Of a DNA stretch of 64,000 nt, positions 63,642 to 64,000 are shown one piece after another. The translations under genes and the position numbers were made by a program. How positions within the stretch are numbered: the first letter of the stretch is position 1; each line of letters opens with the position of its first letter. The DNA comes from Caballeronia sp. dw_276 (GTDB lineage: Bacteria; Pseudomonadota; Gammaproteobacteria; Burkholderiales; Burkholderiaceae): positions 124,001 through 188,000 of the forward strand of contig NZ_JAAVUV010000015.1 in NCBI RefSeq assembly GCF_018449635.1. The letters run 5' to 3'. The notes under the pieces are model-generated. The model made no database searches. It saw only the letters and a program-made list of their open reading frames with translations, and was not told the DNA's origin.

Positions 63642-64000
63642 TTAAACCTGCATCTGGCTGAGCGTTTGCAACATCTGGTCCGACGTGGTCACGGCCTTGC
63701 TGTTGATTTCGTAGGCGCGCTGCGTCTGGATCATGTTCACGAGTTCCTGCACCACGTTCACATTCGATGCTTCCACGTAGCCCTGTTGCAATGTGCCGCT
63801 GCCGTTCAAGCCCGGCGTCGTGACGTTCGGCACGCCTGATCCATTGGTTTCGGCGAGCAGGTTTTCGCCCTTCGCGTCGAGGCCCGCGGGATTCGCGAAC
63901 GTGGCGATCTGCAACTGCCCGACCGTGGTGTTGGCCGAGCTGCCTTGTTGCGTGACCGTGACCGTGCCGTCCGAGCCGATGGTCAGGCTCGTGTAGTTCG
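63642..64000 (-). CDS. flgG: Flagellar distal rod protein FlgG (5' end cut by window edge)
   Basis: Only the C-terminal 119 or so codons are visible. The distal-rod signature is clear: [20 protein letters not shown] then [29 protein letters not shown] (in parts), ending [11 protein letters not shown]. Rod and hook family C-termini have this pattern, and the place before flgH supports FlgG. The rest lies beyond the right edge. Confidence 0.93.
   Translation of the reverse strand, partial: NYTSLTIGSDGTVTVTQQGSSANTTVGQLQIATFANPAGLDAKGENLLAETNGSGVPNVTTPGLNGSGTLQQGYVEASNVNVVQELVNMIQTQRAYEINSKAVTTSDQMLQTLSQMQV

Noticed and set aside
1-64000. CRISPR arrays, tRNA or rRNA genes, complete insertion sequences
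   Set aside because: No spaced direct repeats, no cloverleaf-like CCA-adjacent sequences, no rRNA signatures and no transposase were seen on reading.

Overview
The window is a 64 kb piece of a beta-proteobacterial chromosome, most likely from the Burkholderiaceae (Burkholderia, Paraburkholderia or Caballeronia). This rests on the high GC content, on gene order I know from that group (slt, NDUFA9-like, GST, cca; ahcY, holin-like, metF; pxpBCA with DUF969/DUF979), on the Burkholderia-style flagellar cluster, and on a SAH riboswitch in front of ahcY. No rRNA, tRNA, CRISPR array, intact insertion sequence or prophage was seen.

Left part (1-15,750): a truncated sigma-54 activator with a VpsR-like receiver, four small proteins (a GlsB/YeaQ-type membrane protein, a one-span protein, an exported glycine-zipper protein and an unknown), a DUF488 protein, and a housekeeping block. 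That block holds glmU-glmS for UDP-GlcNAc, a folM-like/folB/ttcA operon, midA, DUF2905, and the series slt, NDUFA9-like, GST and cca, followed by 5-formyl-THF cyclo-ligase at about 15.75-16.34 kb.

Middle part (16,344-39,000): a 787-bp, nearly palindromic, transposon-like repeat element between two convergent genes. Next come a winged-helix regulator and a 5-oxoproline module (pxpB, pxpC, pxpA, DUF969, DUF979) that share a palindromic control region. An unrecognised two-gene cassette with features of a polymorphic toxin and immunity pair follows. Then come a TraB/GumN protein, a complete dppABCDF dipeptide importer, an orphan two-domain fimbrial adhesin, the SAM-cycle operon ahcY, holin-like, metF under a SAH riboswitch, cidAB/lrgAB-type genes with a divergent LysR regulator, and a DUF937-OmpA envelope protein.

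Right part (39,033-64,000): an AidB-like acyl-CoA dehydrogenase, then a large flagellar block: fliS-fliT-second fliK-fhlB (minus), fliE (minus), fliFGHIJK and fliLMNOPQR (plus), flgK-flgL (minus), the c-di-GMP brake ycgR (minus), and flgJ-flgI-flgH-flgG (minus, flgG cut by the window edge). Two good matches to the flagellar sigma-28 consensus precede fliS and flgK, which fits late-class expression of chaperones and hook-filament junction proteins after the early basal body and export genes.

The most unusual items are the repeat element with apparent target-site duplications, the toxin/immunity-like cassette, the shared palindrome of the 5-oxoproline locus, a palindromic operator candidate over the dppA promoter, and a midA gene whose start lies 13 bp from a divergent start and just after a TACAAT box, suggesting a leaderless message.
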